From positions 62,001 through 126,000 of the forward strand of contig NC_039484.1 of NCBI RefSeq assembly GCF_003590095.1: a DNA stretch of 64,000 bases, given 5' to 3'. Below are positions 1-11,797 of the stretch, one piece after another (the first letter of the stretch is position 1; every line of letters starts with the position of its first letter). Source of the stretch: Trichoplusia ni (taxonomy: Eukaryota; Arthropoda; Insecta; Lepidoptera; Noctuidae). The notes beneath the pieces were generated by a model. The model had not been told where the DNA came from. It did not search any database and was given only the letters and a program-made list of their open reading frames with translations. The position numbers and the translations under genes are program-made.

Positions 1-3000
1 ACGAGACCAACCAAGTCATGGGTAGATCACTGCACAAACATAGATAATACCCCATGGTGAGGACAATGTGACTACGCATACATTTAGCGGCTTAGATCCC
101 ATGCTCGCATTGAAATTAGGTAAACACGTGGCAGGTAGGGGATTGATTTTAATTACGTTTTTAGAATAGGGGACTTTGTGAAGCTTTCTGTCTTTGTTAA
201 GGATGAATAGAAGGATAAAGTTATTTAATATACAAATACCTGTATTATGAAGTTAGAATATAATGGAGTTATTAAATTGTGGTAGACTTTAAAGTTGTCT
301 ATTGCATGTGAAATGAAACGACATTAATTATTCTGTAAGTAGGATATATCATCAGAATTACAATTAATTTTTTAAGTTTTTTATCGTCGTTATTTTGTAT
401 TTGATTCACTCAATCAATATTCAACAGTAGACCTAGGGAAGAGTCCTATCTAAATACCCTTAGATGTTTCGATACAAAGTTAGGATCGGTGCCTCATTTA
501 ATTGAACATTATATACCTAAGAGCATGAGACACCATATACGAGTGTGCACATATGCTTTATTTTATTTCTTTCGGGCCAATAAGTGATCATTATTTATAG
601 CATCATAATAATTGTTCAAAAATGATCAATTAAGTGCGAGAGATTTTAGTTAAATTTCTGAAGTTCTGAACACATTATTATATTATTAAACAATATTTTA
701 TATTAGATTAATCACGGAATATTATCTAGGTATTTAGTCTAGACGTATTATGGAAGTGGGTTTCATAAACAATCTTAAAATAAATAAATTGATCGCAATT
801 TGGTGAAAGTTAATACTAGTATTCGTTTACCCTTTTATTTAAAGGTTATTTTTTAATTGTATTCATCGAAAACCACTTTACTAAACAAAAAAATAATATA
901 CGAATCTAAGTTATACAGTTCAATGAAACAGCCAAAACCTGCGCTTAGACCCACAACATGAGTATTTAACGGAATAGTGTAAAACAATACCCATGAAACA
1001 ATATCGAATGACTACTAAAGTGCTAAGCCGTGAATATGACCAATGTATCGCACAGCTAATTAAATAAGCTAAGCTAAAAGCTCCAGCTAATTGCCAGTGT
1101 AAATAAGCTGTTAACCTAATACGGCAAGCAGCTTAGCTTGAAATATGGGAAAGATTTATCACGTGGAAAGAGGGTCAGGTCTAGTCGACGATATAAAAAA
1201 TACTCTTTCCCTTTCCCTCTTCTTGGATTTTAGGCTCTAGTAGTAGTGTTGTCTTTCTCTGTCTTAGGTTATTTAGAACTTGGAAAATAAATAAAAGAGT
1301 AAAACGTTTGGACTGCAAAGAGATATTTAAATAAATGAGATTAAAAAAGTTTGTTCAAGATATTTTTAGTAATGTCCTAGTTAAAAGAACTTCTTACCCT
1401 TTCACAAGCCTCTAGTTGTTTTGTCTGATCAACTTCAACTGAAATAAAATTCAAATACATAATACTATGTAAACAAAAATATTTACGACCTAAATTCAGA
1501 ACCCTACAATTCACAATCCATTGCTTCTTTTGTTCTAACATTGCACATAACGCCTCCAACACGAATGGCATTGTACTTGACACTGCCAGAATGTTTGTTT
1601 GTTAGACAATGGTTAACTAAAAGTGTCACGTTTCCCTTTAACCGACATTGGGTTTGAGTTCAAACAGGAATGTAGGTGGGACAGTCATTTAAATACTTAC
1701 TATGACTGACCTGACTTCATAAGAACTATGGTTGTGCTGTGAGCTTTATAACCAGAGTTATTGCTGTGAGGGAGCGAGATGACGCACTACATAGCGTGAA
1801 ACTGCGTCTTGCTTATACAACTGAAGCCATCTTACATAAAGAGAGCGGTAGGCCTTCTGTATTATTGGCTAATGTATGGAACGAACGAACTTAAGTGTTT
1901 CGGTGGTTTTCGTTGGTTTCATTGTAGATCCTGGCTTACAGGAGTTGCTATGACGGGGATCTGTGGCGGGCTAGTCCTATAATGTATGGTGGTAATTGTA
2001 AGCACAGTGACTTAAAAGTGACGAGAACTTAAAACAATAACTGTAACATTGATTGTCTTTAATATAAGAACCACGTGAGGTTTTTGGAAGAAGTAAAAGA
2101 TTAAGTTCGTTGCTGGCCAGAGAAAGATAACGAAACGAAAACGATTGTGGTGGGCGGACTGGTAGCATATTAGTAAGTTTTTTCAATTGATAAAGCCTGA
2201 AATAGTTAGTCTCTTGCGTTATTTTTTTTTAACATTGACAGTTCATTGCCCTGTAAATACCTCAAAACAGCCTTATAATATATCCAATATACCACTAAAC
2301 AGGTCAATCGATAATACCATACTATTGAACGATCTAAAACAAATGACATACAACAATATTCACAAACTCAACATAATAGGCAGTACGAACTAATTGAATT
2401 CAATACATTCCCAAATAATATCCAATCTAGTTTCAATAGTAACAGTCACAGCGGGGTCGTTGACACTTGGCACTGGATTGCAGCCCAGCGGGACTCGCGC
2501 TGAACCAAACTACGCTCTATATAATACTCTTACATGTCTATGGTGCCCTGGTACAATGACTTTGGAAAATGTTTTGTATATCATCAAAATGGAGATCAAA
2601 ACATGTGAAAATTGTGTTGTATATTAAATAATGTAAAAGTTTTTTAAAGGTTGTCTGTTTGTAAAACTTTGAGGATAATGAGGATATTGTTCAACGGTTT
2701 TAAATGAACTTATATTGAGGCTTTATTCATAAGGCATAAATTGGGATACTTATAGGATGCTATTTAAATACATACTCATAGATTAAATAGGTAAATTACT
2801 CGCCTTATTATACCGACAACTCTGTAAGCTTTACAGCTAAACTCAAGTCAGTTGACAAAAAATGGGAAGAATACTCAGAGCAATTTATCACAAAACCTCA
2901 ACGCGACACTAAACATTTCATTAACAAAAACAGCCTATTGCCTTCATGTTCAAGCTACTGCAACAAAACTTCATCAAGTACAATCGGTAAAACATCGTAA

Positions 3001-3106
3001 TCATAATGTTCTCATTTACTCATATGGATAAATATCATCTGCTATTTATTTGCATACAAGTATTTAACTGCTATAGATACCTAATTCCATATCTAACCAA
3101 ACATAA
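1..3106. other. A+T-rich noncoding DNA
   Basis: No gene or recognisable repeat is supported. Between about 1055 and 1140 AGCTAA/AGCTTA motifs recur on both strands (for example AAGCTAAGCTAAAAGCT). Short ORFs at 1377-2627 have no recognisable domains. Confidence 0.6.
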
Positions 3107-3351
3107 TCTATACTAATATATAAAGCTGAAGAGTTTGTTTGTTTGTTTGTTTGAATGCAGGAAAGGGTTCAAATCAAAAAAGTATTTCTGTGTTGAATAG
3201 ACCATTCATCGAGGTAGGTTTTAGGCCATATACCATCAGGCTGCGACTTATAAGAGCGAAAATACAATAGAAAATGTGGAAAAAACAGGGCAGATATAAA
3301 TAATAACTTATATCTTCTAACCACGCGGACGAAGTCGCGGGCAACAGCTAG
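3107..3351 (+). mobile_element. Helitron-like non-autonomous element, family A, copy 1
   Basis: The element starts TCTATACTAATATATAAAG after an A and ends GCGGGCAACAGCTAG before a T. It is therefore inserted between A and T, with TC...CTAG termini and no target duplication, as Helitrons are. A short GC-rich hairpin (CGCGGAC/GTCGCG) lies 11 nt from the 3' end. It includes a (GTTT)n tract near its 5' end. The family resembles the Helitron-like/MINE repeats known from Lepidoptera. The antisense ORF over it is a by-product. Confidence 0.8.
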
Positions 3352-3614
3352 TGGGTTAATAAACATAGTGGGTTGGAAGAAAGAATTTCGTCTGTTGTAA
3401 GCGCCACCTACGTATAATTGTGTATCATTAGGCACAATGTTGTGTAATATGAAATCGACCTTGTGTTGTACTAGCGTTCATAGCCTTGGATAATTAGGTA
3501 CGTAGGATTTCTCTTTACTGTTCACATAGTACCTAAAATGTGATGGTTGCTATTGATATATTTTCTTTTAAGAAGTGAATCGCACAGAAAGGTATTCCTT
3601 GTGTCGCGGAGAGT

Positions 3615-3722
3615 TTTACAAACATTCAAGTCACATGCACAGAGACTCGGATCAAGCTTTTGTGGCTCACACAAATGCTCCTCCAACGCTGAGGTCGAAG
3701 CCGTGACATGTTGCGCACAGCG
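3615..3722 (-). repeat. tRNA-like B-box repeat, family E, copy 1
   Basis: Minus-strand degenerate copy of a lepidopteran repeat recognised by ACAAGCATTTGTGTGATCCA and a GGGTTCGATCCC-like B box. Here the B box is damaged. The surrounding 76-codon ORF is incidental. Confidence 0.5.
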
Positions 3723-3874
3723 CTCAAATGATAGATCGCTAAGGCATTTATTTTTGTTAAATATAATATGTTCATAATTGTCGTTTCAAATAAAACTCGG
3801 AAAAAAAAATGAAGGCATAGTGTAATTCTACAAATAAAACGTTATTTTCATATTTATGAAAAAGGAAATAACTA

Positions 3875-3915
3875 AAATCAGCGAAAAAATCGGTAACAGT
3901 AGTTTCATTTCAAGG
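3875..3915 (+). repeat. Short fragment of the repeat at 34.5 kb
   Basis: CAGCGAAAAAATCGGTAACA followed by GTAGTTTCATTTCAAGG matches the 3' part of the element at 34462-34576. Only the tail remains. Confidence 0.35.
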
Positions 3916-4714
3916 AAATACTCTTTAACCAAACAAAATATAATTCAACATCACAATATAACCAAATCACCTATTTACATAAAAAAAAATGAAATCAAAA
4001 CATGAGGGAAATAAAAACAAAGTCAAATAAATCTTTTCGATTGCCTAACCCTTGATCGCGGAAGTTTCATACAATTTCCATCAGTACAGTCAGTAACACA
4101 AGACATACAACAGATAATAATAAAAAAATGAGTTTATCATCTATGAAATGAAATATCTTGAAAAAAATAACTATTGAAAAGATTATTATGAGGTGGTCAA
4201 AAATGGCTCTAAATAGTTCGTGTAACATTACACACGGTGCTGCTTGTTATCTGTTACTTGAACTTGGCCCGACACGCTACCGCGTGTCTAGATGAAACCA
4301 GGACCTTTATTGTAGAGAACAGAATTATGTTACTTTGTATGTGTATTTGACACATTTTTTCATGCAAAGAATGTCAATTTATCTGTAATCGGGATCTTCC
4401 GACTAGCTTTAGAGGAACGATTTATTCGTAAAATAAAATAACTATAAAACGTCAAACATAAAAAAAGATCATAAAAAAAACATATTTAAAGCGACTTTCA
4501 TTGCTATCCGTACAAATACCGACATTTCTCAGGTTATGCAAACACAATTATATTCTGTAAACACCTCAGATTTGGTCTTTCCATATTACATCAGGTTTGA
4601 TAATACAACCGTGAATAATTTACATTTACTTGACGTATGTGTAGGTATAAGAGTAGCGAATACTGTTAAAATGCGGGCGTTTACTATTTGTTGACGTTAA
4701 TACGCTAAACCGAC

Positions 4715-4820
4715 TATGCGCAACGTGTCGCGGGTTTGATCACAAGCATTTGTGTGATCCATGAACGCTTGCTCTGAGTCAGGGTGTCTTTGTGCACGTG
4801 ATTTGAATGTTTGTGAAACA
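4715..4820 (+). repeat. tRNA-like B-box repeat, family E, copy 2
   Basis: The plus strand shows GTGTCGCGGGTTTGATCACA, then AAGCATTTGTGTGATCCATG, then CTGAGTCAGGGTGTCTTTGT. The same string of motifs occurs at 8.9 kb. It may be a SINE head or tail; it does not fold into a functional tRNA. Confidence 0.6.
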
Positions 4821-5869
4821 CCTGTAACACAAGGATTAAATTCCTTACTGCGGCTATCGATTAGTTTTATGATGTTCTAAATTAAACTGTTTCACTCAAT
4901 ATTTTAGTTTTATTCAATTTTCAAAATTAAAAAGATTAAATTAACAAAAATTTACTCAAATAACTATAGAACCAAGTACGCAAGGTTTCATGAATGATAT
5001 CCTATCAGAACAAGGACAAATAATTGAAAACAGGTTTTGCCTAAATGCGTAATTAGAGATAAATTTAGTAAGTACTTGTTCAACTCTAAAAAAGGAGGCA
5101 AGGTCGTAACCATTGTCTGATAAAACACAATACTTTGCACAATGTCAAACGTAAATTATTTGGTCTGGTAACACAGGACAAAGTATGGAGAGAGATGGAA
5201 TGTCAGAGAGAGATAGCTACAAGCAAAAGTAATTGAAACTTTTCACTGCATGTATTTTTATTTTGCGTCTTCCACACTTTTGATTACAAAATAACGCTGA
5301 AAAAAATACTGGAAGAAAACCGTATAATAATGCTTAATTATTGATGCAAAATTGAGAACATTTTTTTATTTATCGAAAATATTCTGCATTATTTAGCTAT
5401 TTTTCTACTCCACATTATACTCACGAGATTAATGAATTAGTTTAGTAGTTAATTTAATAAACCATTTACATTTTTCATATCGCACCCAGATTCCTCAGTA
5501 CTTTGTTAACTGGTACAAAGAAATAGAGCAACCTCAACATAGAATGCTGCTTTATAAACAACTACAAAACGTACATACATATGCAAAAAGTTGTAATTAA
5601 ACGGGAACGCAATAACAGTGGGGCAAGGCAAAGCATTATGTAAAACAGTTGCAACGACTATAAAATAAAGGTATGTCCACATTGAGCGGCAACGCAGTAG
5701 CGACATCGCGCGGTTTTTGCACGACATAATTTTGACGCGATTTAGTCGGAGAACAAAATGATTATATTTCTTGTAGAATTTGTTAGATTATTTGCAAAAA
5801 TATAAGTGTGGATGTAAAAAGAGTTAAAAAGACGAAATTCCATTGTTTCAATAATATGTAGCAAGATGC

Positions 5870-6035
5870 GCGACCGCTGACGTCAGTTCGATTCGCGACC
5901 CCGAAGCATCAGTTCATGATTCAGGACTTCGATTAGGACCGAAACTAGTCTGGCTATCCCGATAATTACGCGTGAGTAAACTGTTGCAACATTTCATAAT
6001 GAATCATTCTCACGATGGTTACTATAAAATAATTA
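5870..6035 (+). repeat. Family P repeat (ACGCGTGAGTAAAC type), copy 1
   Basis: AAACTAGTCTGGCTATCCCG, TACGCGTGAGTAAACTG and CATTCTCACGATGGTTACTA identify this dispersed element. It also occurs at 28.0, 38.9 and 48.1 kb. Confidence 0.6.
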
Positions 6036-6559
6036 TAATAGGTCCAAATTGATATAAATAAACGAATAAATAAGTAAACAAATGCACGACGCTGACGGTG
6101 CGATACCGCCGGGCTACTATTTCGGCGCCATATGTGTACACACCTTTAAGTTACAAGTCCCCAGAATTCATTTATCAACGCCCACAAACCTTATGTTAAG
6201 CCATTGATAGTTGAGCAAATAAGATAGTTTGTAATGTTTATATCGATTTGATAATGATTAATGGATAAGCTGTGCTTTGAAAAGCTAAGTCTTCTATTTA
6301 CTACTTGCAATATTGTTTAGATAAATATTTTTGATACAGTTATTTATATTGGATCAATATTTGAAGGTAAACAAATCATTGTGCTACATAATGTTATATA
6401 GAGTTAAACTTTGATTATTCAATAACTGGCCTCTACAAAGATGCTTAACAAAAGTATTGTTCGAATGTAATATAAAATCGCTGTAAAGGAATTCAACTCG
6501 GTTGAGTGACCAGTTTAGTATTCTGTTTTTTTTTACCCGCTAGCAAATATTTATCTGAT

Positions 6560-6690
6560 ATTTGTTTTTTGTTGTTATAGCGGCAATAGTAACATTATCT
6601 AAGAACACTTCAACGGTCTAGCTGTCACGGTTCATGAGACACAACTTGGTGGCAGACGGACCGCCAGTAATCCAATACCCGAAAATCAAT
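6560..6690 (+). repeat. Lepidopteran interspersed repeat, family G, fragment
   Basis: CACGGTTCATGAGACACA and GGTGGCAGACGGACCGCCAG match the central portion of the longer repeat at 17775-18055. Only the middle survives. Confidence 0.45.
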
Positions 6691-6723
6691 ATTTTAAACT
6701 CTAATAATAAGCTAAAAATGTCA

Positions 6724-7498
6724 GCATAACCCCTACCACATTTGGTCTTTTATTTAATTCCGAGAGCCGCTTAATAAAGGATGTAATGATAATGTATTTC
6801 TCACGTGCACAACACGCGATGATTGCAAATCAATTGTTGAACAACTGCTAAAGTGTCGCCACAAAATAATATTCACAGAAGGTCAAAAATAACTTGCGTT
6901 TTGATATTTTTTCTAGACTTGTATTGTTTCGTAAAAATATGTTTTCTTTTTGTGATTAACATATTTATTTTTGAATTTTGTGATGAAAATACTTCACTGT
7001 GAAAAAATAAAAAGCGTGACTTATGAAGTTTCCAACGGTTCTTTTCTGTATGAAATAATTAACTTTTTTTTTAAGACAAACCATTAAATTACGTTCTAGC
7101 TATGCCGTGTTTTTATATATCATTACTTGCCTCTGAAGTTTCTTTACGTTATTTTCTATCACTGTCGATACAATATGTTGATAGGTATGTTGTCAAAAAA
7201 TATTATAGCAGTATATTTAAAGTGACTGTTGATGTTCTCATAGACAGTTAAAGCAGTATTTCTGCATATTTACCTGTATTGTGTACAGTGTAAAGTATTT
7301 AGCAGTCTCAGTGGGCACAGGATATTATGTCGCCGCTTCCGTCGCGATGTATTTACATTATTCATTGATTAGTTCGGCTCTGGACGTTGGTGTGACCCGA
7401 TTTATCTTTTATATATAAATTGTATTTTAATTTAAAAGGTGTTTTATTTGTTACCTTGCCGGTTAATATTTTTAATAATTTGTACTTTGTGGCTTTGA
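6724..7498. repeat. Tandem duplication, unit 1
   Basis: This block recurs about 900 bp downstream at 7621-8398. The two are identical over 7053-7498 / 7953-8398, and about 95% identical with small indels before that. A 122-bp stretch separates the units. CACATTTGGTCTTT near the left end faintly recalls the start of the internal region of insect BEL/Pao elements, but no polypurine tract or protein supports an LTR element. Confidence 0.9.
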
Positions 7499-7620
7499 AA
7501 ACAAACTCAGTATTCACAGAAAATTGTGTAACAACGACTGTATGCACAAACTATACTTTGCTAAGTAACGTCCTAAAGTGTATATTTGTCTCAATAATTT
7601 ATTTGGAAAAGATAAGGACA

Positions 7621-8398
7621 GCATAGCCCCTACCACATTTGGTCTTTCTTTTCATTCCGAGAGCCGCTTAATAAAGGATGTAATGATAATGTATTTCTCA
7701 CGTGCACAACACGCGATGATTGCAAATCAATTGTTGAACAACTGCTAAAGTGTCGCCACAAAATAATATTCACAGAAGGTCAAAAATAACTTGCGTTTTG
7801 ATATTTTTTCTAGAGACTTGTATTTTTTCGTAAAAATATGTTTTCTTTTTGTGATTAACATATTTTTTTTTTAATTTTGTGATGAAAATACTTCACTGTG
7901 AAAAAATAAAAAGAGTGACTTATGATGTTTAAAACGGTTCTTTTCAGTATAAAAATAATTAACTTTTTTTTTAAGACAAACCATTAAATTACGTTCTAGC
8001 TATGCCGTGTTTTTATATATCATTACTTGCCTCTGAAGTTTCTTTACGTTATTTTCTATCACTGTCGATACAATATGTTGATAGGTATGTTGTCAAAAAA
8101 TATTATAGCAGTATATTTAAAGTGACTGTTGATGTTCTCATAGACAGTTAAAGCAGTATTTCTGCATATTTACCTGTATTGTGTACAGTGTAAAGTATTT
8201 AGCAGTCTCAGTGGGCACAGGATATTATGTCGCCGCTTCCGTCGCGATGTATTTACATTATTCATTGATTAGTTCGGCTCTGGACGTTGGTGTGACCCGA
8301 TTTATCTTTTATATATAAATTGTATTTTAATTTAAAAGGTGTTTTATTTGTTACCTTGCCGGTTAATATTTTTAATAATTTGTACTTTGTGGCTTTGA
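7621..8398. repeat. Tandem duplication, unit 2
   Basis: Second copy of the block at 6724-7498. Similarity stops abruptly at 8398, where unit 1 continues AAAACAAAC and unit 2 continues CTAATTG. The original repeat unit may have been 6724-7620 with unit 2 truncated. Confidence 0.9.
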
Positions 8399-8740
8399 CT
8401 AATTGAAAAAAAAAACTCATTTGAAATGTTTCGAGCCAAACAAGGGGTAAACATCGCCTTTGGTTTATAAGATCTACATATTTTTAAATGAATGTTCCTT
8501 CATGGACTGAAGCAGTACTTCAAATACTTGTAAGCATTTATGGAGAAACAAACTAGGTATACATTATTTGTAGTTTAACTGAAAGAAGAAGATTGATAGG
8601 AAAAACTCGTAAAAGCAACATAACATGCCCATTAATCGTATCTGGTTACATTATTTAATAGTTTTAACTAGTAAGTGATTACTAGTAAAGCTTTCATTTC
8701 AAAAAAAAAGAAAGAAACGCAACTGACCATTGAGCTCGTT

Positions 8741-8805
8741 CATCGCGTGTTGCCGATTTCAGGCCATTAACCATGAAACGGACTTAATGGCCTGAAATCG
8801 CGATG
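8741..8805. repeat. Hairpin with a perfect 16-bp stem
   Basis: GATTTCAGGCCATTAA (8755-8770) is perfectly inverted at 8784-8799 around a 13-nt loop. Outside it, CATCGCG (8741-8747) pairs with CGCGATG (8799-8805, one base shared) across a 7-nt bulge. It may be a small MITE or a transcribed hairpin. Confidence 0.6.
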
Positions 8806-8924
8806 TTTTCTCTAACTCACTGGTATCTTAGATTAACTCAGAAAGTACATGTTTTACACTGTTTTAGTTTAAGTAAAAAGGTTCAGTTTTAAAGCTCTGA
8901 TTGTTGAGGTCATCACGCCAAGAC

Positions 8925-9035
8925 CACTGGGCGCGACGTGTCGCGGGTCCGAGCCCCGCGGAGGACAAGCATTTGTGTGATCCACGATTGCTTGGCCTGA
9001 GTCAGGGCGTCTTTGTTTATGAATTATAAGTTTCT
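8925..9035 (+). repeat. tRNA-like B-box repeat, family E, copy 3
   Basis: Best-preserved copy, with GTCGCGGGTCCGAGCCCCGC as a B-box-like stem-loop followed by ACAAGCATTTGTGTGATCCA and CTGAGTCAGGGCGTCTTTGT. Confidence 0.62.
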
Positions 9036-9040
9036 GTCAG

Positions 9041-10675
9041 CGCCGCGAGACAGGTATTATTTATTTTACTGCGGGTTCCGTTTTGAAAAGTATCACGAGC
9101 ATACAATACTATTTCCCTTTCAGATGTTTTACATTAATATTTATTTTAGAAAGAGTAACCTACGATTTTATAAAAACAAAGTTAGAAAATACAGGCGAAT
9201 AGAGAACTTCCTTTTTTGAAGTCGGTCGAAAAAACTCGTTCTTTCTTACCTTTACAAGAAACATACATTGAAGTTAAAATTAAACAAATGGTACTTGAAT
9301 AATAAATAGCCGTGTTGCAAACTGCAGACGAGAAAACTTGCGGCAATTAATGTTCACTTTGAAGTTACAACTTCAAGTTCCGTACCTGCTACTTAGGACA
9401 GGAATACAATCTAGATAGATAAATACCTACAGGTGGCATAAAACAGACTTCGTTGCATGGATGATCATGAAAAAATAATTTTGTTTACCAAACAGTTAAA
9501 AAAACAAATTCAGGTCAGGTGCGAAACTGAAACTTTTTTTATTATTTCATATTTATGAGATCAGGTCCGAGCCAGAAGTACAACCAGACAGCTAAACCTA
9601 ATAAATTGGTTGTATTTCTCCCTAATTTAATAAGTTACCATGAACAAAATTGTTAACTTTTAAATGCCTTATAATTTATCCTATTAGCAGAATATACAAT
9701 TTTATAAGTTACCTTAACAAGAAGATTTTAAATATTAACACAATTCTAGTTTACATAATCAAATAAAACATACACATAAAACGAGTATTCAAAACAATAA
9801 TTTCGTAACAATATAAACCTAATTTAACCAAAATTTCAGTACAAATTAAGTCTAGTTTCATAAAACATAAATAAAAACTGTTACAGATTAATTAGTCCAA
9901 ACGTAACGACCTCAGTCGCCCACGCGTCTAGACTTTTATACAAAAAATACTAAGACATAAAGGTTTACTCAAATATAAAGGCTGATATTTAAAACTATGC
10001 CTTTAATAATTTGAGCTCTCTGGAAAATTCTTGAAAATAATTAATCATGGAAATTTTCGAGTATCTTTAATGAGTGTGTGGGTGGGTATTGAAAAGAGCT
10101 ATTCGTATTATTTGAAACGAAACAATAATTTAATAATATATTGTTTCAATTAAATACTTATAATAACAGATCTTATTATAAAAAAGCTGCTTCTTATTCA
10201 GATTGATCGGTAAACAAATCTAACCCTACACGCAGGGGCCAGTTGCATAAATAAATATATTAAAACAAATTGACTACGTTTTTGTTATTAAAATTTGTGT
10301 TTTTCAATAACCTATTTTGTTATTTGTCGAAATTAAAAAGATTACCCATCTGTTTTAACCAAGAATTAAGTAATATTGCTAAAAGAATACCAACTTGATA
10401 CATTCAAAATACGTTGTCAAGAACGTGTTAAATCAGAGTGTTCAAATCTCAGTATCTTAAGATATAATTTTGATATCTCGGTACACAATTTACCCTGTGA
10501 GATGCCGCAAGCGATCGCCGCGGTCCGGCTAGCTGGAATGGCCAGATGACTGGTCAGGAAACGCACGATTGCTTTGAGTACATACACAAACATTAAGTAC
10601 ATACGATATCTATATCTAATTATTTTTTTTATAGTTATGGTGGGTACTACACAGATTTATTAATACTAGCTTTTA
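9041..10675. other. A+T-rich noncoding DNA
   Basis: No gene, repeat family or regulatory motif is seen with confidence. The 61-codon minus ORF at 10417-10602 is unremarkable. Confidence 0.6.
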
Positions 10676-10866
10676 CCAGCGATTCCACCCAGTACAATTC
10701 GAAAATAATCATCACGAACGTAATATCGGAATAAACATGTGTTAATCCATGTTATACACTATCTATGTAACAAATTTCGTTCAAATCCGTTTAGTGGTTT
10801 TTGCGTGAAAGAGTATCAAACATCCATCGATACTTACAAACTTTTGCGTTTATAATATTAGTAGGC
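10676..10866 (-). mobile_element. Helitron-like element, family C, copy 1
   Basis: The minus-strand copy ends GGTAAAAGCTAG at 10676, preceded by A on the plus strand. Its other end is the conserved CCTACTAATATTATAAACGC, with the expected T of the TC start mutated. The body contains GTGGTTTTTGCGTGAAAGAG, also seen at 25 kb. Confidence 0.6.
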
Positions 10867-11544
10867 TGGAGCTTATACTGCGATAATTCTATCGTTTACC
10901 AGACCGTAGTAAACTACAAAACTAGCTTATGACTTTTTTGTAATCGTTTCACATTATCTAATATATAAAAAATTCTTAGCATGTTGCAAATAAAAATAAG
11001 AAAAAATATCTCTTTAGCAAGTTTTAATTAATCTGTGACGTAAGGCAATCAAGCTGTTGTGTTCAAGCAATATCTGAAGAGTGTTTCGTTACTAGGTTGG
11101 GTCAAGAGTCTGCCAGCAAAACTGCTAGCTTCGGCACTTCGTATCTGTGTCACTATGAACATGCCATTTTGTGTTTAAAAATGAATATTTTTTATTAAGG
11201 AAATTATAACTCGTGATGGTGCGTTTGTGTTTAATACGTGTTCAATTGCATGTGTTTATATACATAAAGCTTTCATAAATAAATAGTGGTGAAAACTATA
11301 ACAAAAGGTACACTTTTTACTGACTAGTAAAGACTGCTTTTTACTCATTACAAATGCAACGGCTGAACTGATTCATCATGAAATTTGATATGGAAGTAGC
11401 CGAAACCATAGATTAAAACATACTTTTACCCAAAAAAACCGTCAAAGAGTGAATGGTAATATTTGAGCAGCCAAAACCGACATTCAGCCGCAACCAACAG
11501 CTCATTTCCAACCAAACTCAAAACTGCACAATATCTTATCCCAA

Positions 11545-11797
11545 TCTATACTAATATATAAAGCTGAAGAGTTTGTTTGTTTGTTTGAACGCGCTAATCT
11601 CAGAAACTACTGGTCTAAATTGAAAAAATATTTTTGTGTTGAATAGACTATTCATCGAGGAAGGCTTTAGGCTATAAACCATCACGCTGCAACTAATAGG
11701 AGCGAAGATCCAATGGAAAATGTGAAAAAAGCAGGGCAGGTATAAATCGTAACTTATATCTTCTACCCACGGGGACGAAGTCGCGGGCAACAGCTAG
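11545..11797 (+). mobile_element. Helitron-like element, family A, copy 2
   Basis: Full-length copy with A|TC start, GTTT tract, body and CTAG|T end all present. It is one of the most intact copies in the window and a good reference for comparing the others. Confidence 0.82.

Noticed and set aside
3547..3777. Plus-strand 76-codon ORF
   Set aside because: It overlaps a family E repeat in reverse orientation, has no ATG context of note and no domain.
8925..9000. tRNA-like B box (GGGTCCGAGCCCC)
   Set aside because: There is no acceptor stem, anticodon arm or A box at proper spacing, and the same motif recurs in other repeat copies.
11551..11790. Minus-strand ORF of 79 codons, with similar ORFs at 3169-3435, 45862-46119 and 61144-61359
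   Set aside because: All lie within copies of the family A Helitron-like element. Their similarity reflects common descent of the repeat, and other copies break the frame.
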